A DNA stretch of 64,000 nt from Tetraselmis striata (Eukaryota > Chlorophyta > Chlorodendrophyceae > Chlorodendrales > Chlorodendraceae). Below the pieces are notes generated by a model, which had not been told where the DNA came from, made no database searches, and saw nothing but the letters and a program-made list of their open reading frames with translations. The position numbers were made by a program, and so were the translations under genes. Shown here one piece after another: positions 48,330 through 58,700 of this stretch (positions within the stretch are counted from its first letter, which is position 1; the number at the start of each line of letters is the position of its first letter). The stretch is taken from assembly GCA_006384855.1 (NCBI GenBank), contig VCJN01001706.1:1-64000 (forward strand), in the 5' to 3' direction.

Positions 48330-49819
48330 GCTGCGGCCGGTTATTCTGCCGGAATGGCTTGGCTTTATGTTACCCCGTCGGTCAAACGTCGCACTTCCGT
48401 TATTGACGAGCGAGAAGGTATAGCTTTCGCCCCTTGGGCGGCTTCGCTTCAGACCCATCTGCATGAGGCGTTCGGCTTGGACGAGTTGGGGCAATGTACA
48501 CTCGACCTCCTCTCCAGTGCACTCATCTCCCAGACTCTACTGAGCTACGCCGGCAAGCTATCTCAGTTCGTCGAGTTCTGCCACGACTCGGAGAACATCA
48601 TCCCGCTAAAGTTCATCGACTCTTGCTACCATAGTTCGGTACGTCGCTTGGCTCGATGATGAGCGGGGCCACGCAGGGGCTAAGTCGTTGCAGCCCTACC
48701 TGTGCAATCAACACGTCCTACGACATGCGCAACATCCACCCGTTCGCTAAGGACAGCCAACACCTCACCGCCGCACGTCGTGGTCTTCTATTCAGGCAAT
48801 AACGCCGCATGGAGGCTATCGCTATGCGTGCTCCACTGCCTGCCGATGTCGCTTGCTCGTTCATTGAGCGTGTCGAGTTGATTGTTTATGCTACTCCCCC
48901 TGAGTACCAGTACGACTTCCGGGCCCGTATGGCCGCGCTCGTCGACTTCATGCTCTTCGCCCGGGGGCATATTGGTGTGTCTTGCCAAGTGCGGGACGTG
49001 CTTGTCAACTCTTACAACAATCGCCATGCAAGTGTACCGCGAGAAGGGCTGCGCCGGCCGGCGCGGCCTTGACGATTTACGCGTACTGCTACTTCCCGTG
49101 AAAGCTAATAATACAGAAAGATCCGAGCATGTCATATACCTGCGAGCAGCCGCATAGTTAGCCATATAGCCAGTACACGGGCAGCCGAGTACCGGTATAT
49201 CGCATTGTACGAGTACCGATATCGGGCAGCCGAGTATCGGTACGAGTGTAGTAGCTAACATCCCATGCCGGAGCATCCTCCCGCCGCCCGTCTCATGTAC
49301 CACTTCATCGACAACGTAGTCCAGTTTGCCCCTATGGCCTTGGCCGACTTCTTGAGCGCGGTCACCCCGAACGAATAGTCCAAGTCGTGGACTGCCGCTA
49401 CTACGATGTCGGATTGGCTCTTTATGGCCATTCGTCTCGTCGGTAGTGCTGCCTCCCGCCGGCACTTATTGCTAGATCTCTCACCTCTCGTCACCTTTCA
49501 CAGCCTTCGCAAGGGTGCAGCTTTCGCTGCGAATTCCATCGGAGTCCCGCTATCCCATACCCGCCACCAAGGCGGGTGGGCGACAAACTCCGACGTTCTT
49601 TGGACTAAATCGACCCCCATAACGCCCTCCATGACATGCCGCGTGGTTCTTATTATTCTTCGGCCATATCGCGCCCCTTCGCCACTGCCAAGCTCGACAA
49701 GACTCCGCAGCAATGGCTCTTCCGGTGCTCCCTACGTGACCTCGCGCTACCCTGCTTCGTCAAGATGCCGCTGCCTTCGTTCGCTCTTCAATGGCAAAAC
49801 CAAACTCAACTTGAAATGA
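48330..49819 (+). pseudogene. Tyrosine recombinase pseudogene of T3
   Basis: The N-terminal SAM-like part reads SYAGKLSQFVEFCHDSENII and VRRLARSM-type sequence. The catalytic part has the first Arg box region LVDFMLFARGHIGVSC and the second box FHSLRKGAAFAANSIGVPLS with QGGWATNSDV. Frameshifts near 48655, 49050 and 49605 disrupt it, and the catalytic Tyr region is out of frame. It is homologous throughout to the T2 recombinase. Confidence 0.65.
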
Positions 49820-50338
49820 TCCTATACCTAGTTTATGGGGTTATTTCCTCCTCTTCTAACGACTTTTCCCGTTTCCGGCTACATAAGCCGCAAAGTGAAA
49901 CGGGTTGCTAGTTCTCCCGTAGTTGCGCCCGTTCGTGTGCGTCACGAGTAGACATAAAAACAAACGCAACAGCTGAGCCTGCCATCTTCCAGCTTCGCTG
50001 TGAGAAAAGTGGACATAAGCACAGCGCCCTCCCTGACTCCGTTTTCCGTCTCCTACGCTTTCACTTCGCCCTCATCTACTCCCAATTTCGGCTCTCGATT
50101 ATGTAAAAAAGCCGGCGCGACATTTTTGGCATGATTATACTCAACTTCAAACCTAAATAACCCGAAGAACCTAGCGTACCGGTACCAGTAGCTGCGCGTT
50201 GTACTGCTGGTTTCAAGGTTGAGTCTGGTTTTGCCAAAAAGGTCGCGCAGGCTGTTTTACACGGTCAAGAGCCGAAATTGGCAGGATGGTTTAGCGAAAG
50301 CGTGGAGGGAGAACGGAGTCAGGGGGGGGGGGGGGGGG

Positions 50339-50526
50339 CGCTGCGTGGAACGCAGCGAAAACTGGAAGATGGCAGGCTCAGCTGTTCTGGCTGCTTTTAT
50401 GTCTACTCGTGCTGCACCCAAAAAGGGCGCAACAACAGATGCCTAGTTCCCGTACCACTGAGCAGCACTTGTAGCTAAAAAACGGTTAGGTCAAGGGAGG
50501 AAACCCCATAAACTAGTTTAGATCAT
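50339..50526 (-). repeat. Split direct repeat A2 of T2
   Basis: 188 bp with one mismatch to 53988-54175. It is bounded on its distal side by a G17 tract (50322-50338) that is absent next to A1. Confidence 0.95.
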
Positions 50527-52958
50527 TTCAAAGTTGAGTCTGGTTTTGCCAGTCTTGAGCGAACGGAGAGAGCGGTGGATTGACGGAGAAGAGGTAGCGC
50601 CAAGTCACGAAGGAGGCACTGGGAAGGCCACCGCTGCGGAGTCCAGTTGGACTTAGAAGTGGCGTAGGGGGGCGATGTGTCCAAAGAAGAACCATGCCCC
50701 AGGTGAAGGAAGAACGTTGGGGTCGATGTAGTCCGGAACGACGTCAGAGTTAGTGGCCCAACCGCCTTGGTAGCGAATGTGGGACAATGGCACCCCGATG
50801 GCGTTCGCTGCAGAGGCTGCGCCTTTGCGAAGACTGTGCAAGGTCCAGGAGGTGCCAGCGGGGGGGGGGGGGGGGGGGGAGCGTTGACTAGACGGACGGC
50901 CGTGGACAGCCAATCTGACATTGTAGCCGCAGTCCAAGGTTTTGACTGCTCGGCTGCAGTGACAGCCCAGAAGTTTGACACAGCCAAGCCAACAGTAACA
51001 AGGGGAACTGACTGGACGTGGTCGAGGAAGTGGTGCAGGAGACGCGCCACTCGGGGGTGCTCTGACACTGGGAGGAGAAGTACGCGGAGGTCGTCGGGTC
51101 CCCGTCGACCAGCGCGACCCTTCTCTCGGTACACTTGCATGGTGATGTTGTAGGCGTCGACGTGCTTGTCTCGTACTCGACAGGACACGCCAGTAAGGCC
51201 CGTGGCGAAGAACATGAAGTTGAAAACCGAGGCCAGGAGGGCTCGGAAGTCGTGGTGGTACTCTGGGTAGGAAGCAGACACAATCAGCTCGGCCTTTGTG
51301 ACGAAGCGATAAGCTACATCCGCAGGCAGAGGGACACGCAAGGGGGCAGCGTCCAATCGGCGCTGACGCAGCATCAGCCCACGCCTTGCTGAAGTTAGGT
51401 GTAGGCTGTCCTTGGCGATTGGGTCGAGGTTGTGCAGTTCGAAGAACGTGTTGATTGCAGACATGTAGGGTTGCAGCGACTTAGCTGCGATGTGCCCCCG
51501 CTCGCCGATAGACCGATGCAGACCTCACGAAGGTGCCCTAGCCGCCCCCCTAAAGTCTGAATTTCATATGTATAGAACATGAGGCAGGAGCCGTTTTGTG
51601 GTGAGCACCGCCCACAACGGCGAAGTGATGCCCAACAATGTAATAAAAGCGCCTCCGCGACACCGGCCCACACCTCCGCCGTGACTGCCGCGCAAGCCAT
51701 GATCGCATGCCGGCAGCCTGCGATCATGGTGTGCCACGCATTCCTGGCACCCTGCCGGCACATGCATGCTGTGCCGCAACGCTACGCGCGAAGTAAGCAC
51801 CATTGCTGTGCGGGCACGCACGGGCTTCGCGAGAGTAGGCCGCCGCACCGTGCCAGTACTTGTCGTGATTACTCCTTGGCAGGGGCCGGAGGCGCGGCCC
51901 GCCAGCGTGGCGCACCGCGACGCCAGCGACCCCGCGTTGTGCAGTGATGTGCAGCGATGTGCGGCGATGTGCAGTGAGTACGTACAGCCGCCCGTACTTA
52001 GCCCGGGTGCTCCGCGTCGGCGGGCGACACGCGAGCCCGCGTGCGCATATCAATTTGATGAAATTATGGAAACGAGAAACTCATATAGTACTTTACAGGT
52101 CGCGCGCGATAGTCGTCGCTACTCGGTATGAAATCCACGTCCCTCGTCCGTCCCGTATCGTCCCCGTATGTCGTCGTTCGTCACCAGTAGGGCACACTAG
52201 CGTCACATCTGAATCTCACAGTGGATCCAGGCAACATACCGAACGACAGTAGCAATAGTCGCCTCCAGCGGGCTGATGTTCTCGGAGTCGTGGCAGAACT
52301 CCGCGAACTGAGACAACCGGCCGGCGTAGCTCTTGAGTGTCTGAGCGCTGAGGGAGCTGGAGAGTAGGTCGAGCGTCCGTTGGCCCAACTCGTCTGAGCC
52401 GAACGCGTCCTGCAGCCGGGATCGCAATGAAGCAGCCCAGGGAGCGACAACTTCGGGCTCGTCAATCACGTAAGTGCGTCGTTTTACATACAGAGCTCCA
52501 CCGGTACGACTACTGTTCGCAAAGTACTCGGCGGCAGCGGTTAGGTTCCCGGCGGTTGGCCGGTAGCTGCTGGACGGGTTTGCAGTAGCATCGGTATGGG
52601 TTTGCGGGGCTAGGTTCAGGTAAGAGGGCCGCCCCGCGCGCCCTTCGCGCTCGTAGCGCCTGTCACGCGCGTAACGTACTCGCGCGAAACTTGGTCGTTG
52701 CGAACCAGTTGTAACACGTAGTGTAACAACCGACGGACGCAGAGATGGGGTAAAGAAAGCGGTTGGTTGAGCCGCCATGTGCAGGTGTGCGGATGGTTGA
52801 GCCGCACTCGGCTGTAGCTGTGAGAAGCGCCGCACCGAGGAAGGTCTAAAGGAAGTCTGTAAGGTGGGGGGGGGGTCAGGTCCTGACACGGGGCGCTCAT
52901 CTCGCCGTTGAGCTGCAAGGGTGCGTCTTGCGGCGGTCACCGTAAGGTGGCCTCGCAA
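50523..52958 (-). pseudogene. Tyrosine recombinase of T2, interrupted
   Basis: The N-terminal part (52958 to about 52205) includes SYAGRLSQFAEFCHDSENIS and VVRYVAWIH. The C-terminal part (about 51505 to 50523) includes AKSLQPYMSAINTFFELHNL, FHxLRK-type box HSLRKGAASAANAIGVPLSH, QGGWATNSDVVPDYI (the candidate catalytic Tyr) and the tail LAKPDST. The His-x-x-Arg, Gly-Gly-Trp and Tyr positions fit tyrosine recombinases. At the first Arg box T2 has FFATG where T3 has FARG. Two breaks exist: a roughly 0.7-kb insertion (about 51506-52205), and a G20/C20 run (50860-50879) that shifts the frame just before HSLRK. Confidence 0.7.
51506..52205. mobile_element. About 0.7-kb insertion inside the T2 recombinase
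   Basis: Absent from the corresponding place in T3, where RYVAWLDDERGH is continuous. The edges are approximate; a 5-bp GTGAG occurs near both. There is no recognised protein. It has short CGATGTGC.G tandem units near 51943-51970. Confidence 0.45.
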
Positions 52959-52994
52959 AGCGCCAGCAGCTCCGACGAAAGGCGCCCCACACCG

Positions 52995-53874
52995 TCACTC
53001 GTGCTCACCTTCGCGGCCACGCCCGCGTCCACCGCCACGTCCTCGTCCACGTCCGCGACCTGCAGCTGCAGCCGCCACTCGAGCAGTAGCGGTCGCTTTC
53101 GCGCCGCTGGCAACGGTCGCTTCAAAGACACGGCGTTCGTAGTCCCTCATGAGGTCCCCAAAAATCGCGGAACCCAGATGCTCCGAAGCAGGCTGAAAAT
53201 GCTGGGCTCGCAGCACGTCCAGAACACCTTGGTCACCGTGCACACGCTTGATCTCATTTAACCTCCGAAGGAAGGCCAAACGAAACCGAAACGCCTTGTC
53301 GATGGCCTCGGCGTGGTTCCGAGCTCTCGCGAGGTAGGGGGTGAAGTCCTGGTTGGTGGCAGGGACGTAAGGCAGCAGCTCGTCGAGAGCCACGAAAAGC
53401 GCGGCCATGTGGGCCCCGAAGCACGACATCCACAAATACTCCTCCTGGGCCGGCAGACGCCGGTCATCCTGCTTGAGGTACTCGTTCGTTAGGTCGGTGC
53501 TCAGGGGAAAGAGTCCAGGCACTCGGCTGACCGGTCGAACGGCCTCGTAACCAGACTATGCTCTCTGCAGTAGTTCTGGCACCGCGAGGTAGTCATCCTC
53601 GGCACTCACGGATTTTGCTCCGACACGGCCGCTCTGGGCTAGCTCTAGCAAGTCGGGGCGCTCTGCGGCTCCCCCGCTGCCTGTCGGCTGTCCCGCGACG
53701 CGCTGTCCGAAGCCGGAGCCATGTGCCTCTGCCTTCTCCATCAACAATGCGCTCGCGAGCCGTCAATTGGGCCATCGCTGTAGCAAGCTCTCGCAATAGT
53801 GTAGACTGGGCCTTCACGTCTGCGTGTAGCGACTCGAACGTCGGCTCAACGACGGGTTCTTCTCCATCTGGCAT
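52995..53874 (-). pseudogene. gag-like ORF of T2 (one or two frame breaks)
   Basis: It starts MPDGEEPVVEPTFESLHADV with a coiled-coil-like part (AQSTLLRELATAMAQLTARE), then shifts frame to a Gly-rich part and AEDDYLAVPELLQRA. A TAG follows, and a long frame (53522-52995) contains NQDFTPYLARARNHAEAIDK and SEHLGSAIFGDLMRDYERRV. It ends in a GRGRGRGGGRGRGRE tail. The position before the recombinase and the nucleic-acid-binding-type tail suggest a gag role. Confidence 0.6.
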
Positions 53875-53987
53875 GGTAACGCACGGACGTACGGACGAGA
53901 ACATCACACTCGGGTGGTGAGCCGGGTGTGGTCTTGAACAACCTGGGGTGACCTTGCTCGCAACTGGTTACGAGACAGTTTTTACAT

Positions 53988-54175
53988 CGCTGCGTGGAAC
54001 GCAGCGAAAACTGGAAGATGGCAGGCTCAGCTGTTCTGGCTGCTTTTATGTCTACTCGTGCTGCACCCAAAAAGGGCGCAACAACAGATGCCTAGTTCCC
54101 GTACCACTGAGCAGCACTTGTAGCTAAAAAGCGGTTAGGTCAAGGGAGGAAACCCCATAAACTAGTTTAGATCAT
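53988..54175 (-). repeat. Split direct repeat A1 of T2 (left end)
   Basis: Partner of 50339-50526. On the minus strand the element begins ATGATCTAAACTAGTTTATG, like T3. Confidence 0.95.
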
Positions 54176-54914
54176 GATGGCTCACGCCGCATCACCATTT
54201 TATTCAAATGAGAAAACATCAGTATATTATACAGTACCTCGTATTTTAAATCGATTGTACTGGTACATGGTGGTATTATTGATGATAGTTTGCGCGCAGT
54301 CACGACGCGTCGCTTCGCCTGCATCAGCATATCGCTCGCTACACGCGAGTCCGACACATTACGCCACGGTCGGCGACAGCCAGTCACCCCACAAATGACC
54401 CAACTGGCGCACTTACCCACTCAGACCAGGGAGGGTGGCACCCAGCCATCGCACAGTTTCTTCTCGCCAAAATCCCGTCGCCACGATCCCACCTGACTAG
54501 TGCCTTGCTCACTGATCCGTGCCTCGGACTCGTGCTGCCCTTACCGGTTGGCAGGCATCGCATTGACCGGCGGTGCGACCCATACCCGGCGCGCCGGGAG
54601 ACCCCGCCGGCGTAACCCCTTCGCCCCGACCTCCCCGGCAGTCCCGCGGACCCACAGCAGTAATCTGGCAGTGCGGTAGTCTGGCCACTGATCAATGACT
54701 GGAAACTCCTGAGGCCCGACGCGGACATTGCGAGATACCGTCCGTTGAGGCGATAGACTGCGCCGCGAGCCGGGGGCCAAGACGCCCCGGGCGCCGGTGG
54801 TACGGGGTGGTACGGCGTACTTCAGCAGTCGGTTAATTTCGGTGGGGTAAGCAAGGGGTTTACAGAGACAGTTCCGCCGACTGGGATCGAGAGCGACCCC
54901 CGCCGCGGGTGGCG
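54176..54914. other. Spacer between T2 and the LRR gene
   Basis: No gene seen. It includes the presumed 5' region of the LRR gene. Confidence 0.5.
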
Positions 54915-57900
54915 ATGGCCGCAGCGTCGCGCACTGCTTTGCTATGGGCCCTGTCGGTGTGGCTGCTGGTGGGCGACTGCGCGGTGTCTGGAGCAAAGTT
55001 CGTCCAGGTCGGCGGGAGGCAGCCGTTCCGCGCGGGGGCTGCTCGCCCCCTCAGTAACGGGACGCCTCGGCGGCTCAATATGCCAATGAAGATGCCGCGT
55101 ATTACGCTGGGCCACGGCATTGTCCTGGACAGCAACGCGCGCAAGGTGCCGCGCCAAGCGCTGCACGAGCTTAACCGCCGCCTTAATGGCCATCCCCCGG
55201 CGCCATTCAAGCGACCGCCGCGCCCTCCGCGCCCTCCGCGGGCGCCCCCGAGCCCGCCTCGCCCGCCGCCGCGGCCGCCCCGTCCCCCACCCCGACCAGC
55301 CAGGCCGCCGAGGTCGCCGCCTTCGCCGCCGCTCATCCCATTCCTGGAGATCGAGCACTGGATCCCCAGCATCTTGAACACTACAGCATGCGGCGACATC
55401 CACGAGCACGAGCTGCCGCACCTGTGGCGCCCTGCGCTACCGGTGTCCTTTCCGGCGCCGCCTTCGCCAATGGAAAACGCTGTGGCATCCGAGCGCGACG
55501 AGGACTACGACGCGCCGACCTCCACGACCTTGCCCCTCCCAGGCCGCAAGCTCCGATTCGATTTCCGTCTTGATTCCTCCTCCTTTGCCAGCGATTGGTC
55601 CGACAAGGTTCGCACACCGGAGGCAGACGACGATGACTTTCGTCGGGCAGACGACGACTTCACGGTACTGTCTGACAACACCGTCGACAACGACGGGGTG
55701 TGGTGGAAGGCGCACACGGGTGATTTGCCCGACCAAATCTCCCTCGGCCAGTTTTGCGCAAAAGGTGCGGCTTCTCTGTCGCTGTCCTGCGAACGACCCA
55801 GGATTATGCTGCGATCCCCGCCCCCCCTTCACACACACACACACACACACACACACCCGAAATTGTCACGTCTCACGTTGCGCTGTGTTGGCGTTGCGTT
55901 GCGTTGCAGTGCTTGATGTGCAAGGGCGAATTATCCGCAAAATCGTCAATCACGAGCGACGCGATATGTGGAACGCGCTGCACGGCAACGATATCCACAC
56001 ATACGTCCCACGGCCACGCCCGGAGCGAGAGGCCACGCTCGCAGCTCTGGAGGCGCGGCGCGTCGCGCAGCTGCCTGTGAACAAGGAGGGTGCGTTCCTT
56101 GCCGGCCTACCTCGACACTTGTTCCCCACCCGCTGTGCACATGCCCAGCGCCCGATGCACCTCTCACCCTCCCCGCGTGTCCCTGCGCGCTCAGGCAACG
56201 TGCTTCCCAGCACCATCGGGGCGCTGAGCTGGCCCGTCCCGGACCAGCGGCGGGCTCTCCTCGGCATCCGCGAGTCCGCGCGCCTCAGCAGCCCGCTGTG
56301 GGGCTGGTCGCTGGAGGCCCACTACTGCTCTTGGGCCGGCGTCAAGTGCGATGGCCGCGGCCACGTCGTCAAGCTGTGAGCGCCTGCCCGTGCTTGCGTT
56401 TGAGAGCCTTGCCTGCGCATGTGGATCGCAGATTGCTGAGTGCCGAGTAACGCATCGCGCAGGGAGCTGTCGGAGATGGACATGCACGGCCGGGTGCCAA
56501 GCCACCTCTCTCGGCTGGAGTCGCTTCAATCACTGTGAGCGCGGCCCCCTCCTGGCAGCCCCTCGACTCCGTGAGAGCGCGCCCTGATTGGTGTGGCTGA
56601 CTGAGCGGGCGCACTGGGGGGCTGCAGGGACATGAGCGGCAACGCCATGACAGGCCCGCTGCCCCACCAGCTGAGTGTCCTCGCCGCCCTGGACACCCTA
56701 GACCTGGCGCGCAATCAACTGGAGGGCAGCTTGCCTGTGCCCTGGAGCGCGCTGACGTCGCTCGCGCAGCTGGACCTTCGGGGCAACACGCTGGAAGGTC
56801 ATCCCCCCCCTCGCCCTCCCCCCCCCAGTAACGCCCTCAGCGCATGCCCTCCATATAGGTTGCTAGATAGTTGCATGCTGACAACGACCTCGCGGATTGT
56901 GCAGGCATGTTGCCGAGCCAGTGGAGTTCGCTGGGGCAGCTCAGGGACCTGGACCTCAGCAGGAATAAGCTCAGCGGGCCGCTGCTGCCGGACTGGTCCA
57001 GCCTGACTTCCCTGGAGTACCTTGACGTCTCCAACAACGCGCTGAGCGGGGAGTTCCCCGCGACCTGGCGCAACCTCGCGCAAATGCGCTCGCTGAGGGC
57101 GCAGGGTAACCAGATCTCGGGGGAGATGCCGCTCTGCCTGGCCCGCTTGAGGAAGTTGAGGACGATCGCTCTGCAGGGCAACCGCCTGCAGGGGCGGCTG
57201 CTGCCCCACTGGGCCGCGCTCGCAAACCTGGAGTACATGTGAGTGGCAGCCCACGCCCGGTGTGCAGTGGCTGCAACGGACTGTTGCTGCGCCCATGCTC
57301 GTTGCCGGGGCTTGCGTGATACCGTGTGGGCGGTATTGGGTGTGCTTTTCACGCAGCGTTGCAAAGTAGGATGTGCAGCAGGCATCATGTGGCAAAGCGT
57401 CTTGTGTGCCTGAGTGTGCCGTGGTTTATGTGTGCAATTGACGCTGCAACCAAGGCTGTTGTGACAGGACATTTGTGGAGATAAATTGACCCTACGAGTA
57501 TTTGCTTGATGGTGTATAGACGGACCAGGTGGATATTTGTGGGATTGTGTTTAGGCCAGCCAGCCAGCCAGGTATTTGTGGGAGGGTGTATCGGCCAACG
57601 GGCGGTTAGATGGTGTATAGGCCAACCAGGCGGATATGTGTGGCATGGTGTATGTGCAGACCAGGTGGGTGTTTGTGGGAGGGTGTATGGGCCGACCAGG
57701 CAGGTATTCATTAATGGGATGGTGTATAGGCCAACCAAGCGAGTATTTGAAGCATAGTGTATGACTGACCACGCGAGTATTCATTGCGGAATGGTATATA
57801 GGGCGACGAGACGGGTATTTGTGGCATGGTGTATGACCGACCACTCAAGGATTCATTGTGGAATGGTATATAGGGCGACAAGACGGGTATTTGAGGCGGG

Positions 57901-58700
57901 GCGGTGTATAGGCCGACCGGGCGGGTATTATGTTAACGGGTTCAAACAGCGCGCTTTGAGCCTCCTGCTTTGTTACTTTTAGGAGGGCAGCTAGTAGCGG
58001 TCATTGACTCACTGTGCATGCCACGATATCGAGATAGGGAATTTGTTGTCATACAACTTCAAGCTGTACATCGAAACACCTTGTGGCGCCAATGTATTAT
58101 GTTGAGATCCGAGCCATTGAAGTTGGCTCTGAAATCGCCTGTGGACTGGCGATTGACTCCACTCCTCCTCGCCTCTCGTGTCCCAGGAACCTGGAGTCCA
58201 ACCAGCTGACGGGGCTCCTGCCAATCCAGTGGTCCCGACTCACCAATCTGCAGCACCTGGTGATCAACAACAACGCCGTGAAGGGCGAGCTGCCGCGCGA
58301 GTGGAGCGGCCTGGCGATGCTCCACCGCCTGGAGGCCACCAACAACGCGCTCACGGGGCAGGTCCCGGGCGAGTGGAAGGGGCTGAAGTACCTGAACTAC
58401 CTCGCGCTGGAAGGTGAGCCTTGTGCAGCCGATGCCCGCGAGCGCGATCCAACCCTGCGCCGGAACCATTTAATTACTTGATCGCGCGCAGGGTCTGTGC
58501 TGTCAATCCCGTGCGTTGGTCTGTTGCCAGGTGAGGTAGGCACTGGCTCTGGGGCCCATGCCGACTCCTGACGGCGCCGCTTCCATGCAGGCAACCATTT
58601 GCGCGGACCCCTGTCCGAGTCGACCATTCATGGCAGCGTCGAGGCCCTGTACGGGCCCCGCTTCAATCTGCGCGACGTCAGCTTTATCCCCTTCGAGTAG
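54915..58700 (+). CDS. Secreted leucine-rich-repeat protein with Pro-rich stalk and LRRNT_2-type cap
   Basis: Eight exons: 54915-55764, 55910-56089, 56195-56375, 56463-56534, 56628-56797, 56905-57238, 58187-58413, 58591-58700. They total 2124 nt and 707 residues, all phases consistent. The signal peptide is MAAASRTALLWALSVWLLVG. A Pro/Arg-rich stalk (about residues 95-135) and an acidic region follow. The plant-type N-cap reads LLGIRESARLSSPLWGWSLE then HYCSWAGVKCDGRGHVVKL. About eleven LRRs of the plant-specific type follow, for example LRDLDLSRNKLSGPLLPDWS. There is no kinase and no C-terminal membrane helix (end DVSFIPFE), so a wall- or matrix-located recognition or scaffold role is inferred. 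Exon ends often split LRRs at equivalent points (CT/G or G/GC). The start is ATG at 54915; a GTG lies two codons upstream. Confidence 0.85.
57509..57932. repeat. 35-bp minisatellite, about 12 units, in LRR intron 7
   Basis: Imperfect tandem units built on GGTGTATAGGCCAACCAGGC plus GGGTATTTGTGG variants. A subset of units alternate ATTCATT with ATTTGTGG ends. Confidence 0.85.

Larger units (their letters stand above)
43482..50153 (+). mobile_element. Degraded tyrosine-recombinase element with split repeats (T3), carrying a nested transposon
   Basis: The order is A1 (from ATG at 43482), gag-like pseudogene, recombinase pseudogene, B1 (49792-49818), A2 (from 49816), B2 (50127-50153). A1 and A2 share ATGATC..A...CTAGTTTATGG and the later ACGAGTA..A..A..AACCGCAACAGCTPuAG pattern but are well diverged, so T3 is older than T2. 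A 2.76-kb insertion sits between the gag and recombinase parts. No reverse transcriptase is seen. Confidence 0.65.
50211..54175 (-). mobile_element. Tyrosine-recombinase retroelement with split direct repeats (T2), youngest copy
   Basis: Read on the minus strand: A1 (53988-54175), gag-like ORF, recombinase ORF, B1 (50526-50551), A2 (50339-50526), B2 (50211-50236). A1/A2 match at 187 of 188 positions and B1/B2 at 25 of 26, so insertion is recent. T2 and T3 lie tail to tail, with B ends 57 bp apart. There are only two coding regions, and nothing between them looks like reverse transcriptase or RNase H. Either this is a non-autonomous partner of a full DIRS-like element or a gag-plus-recombinase element type. 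Confidence 0.78.
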
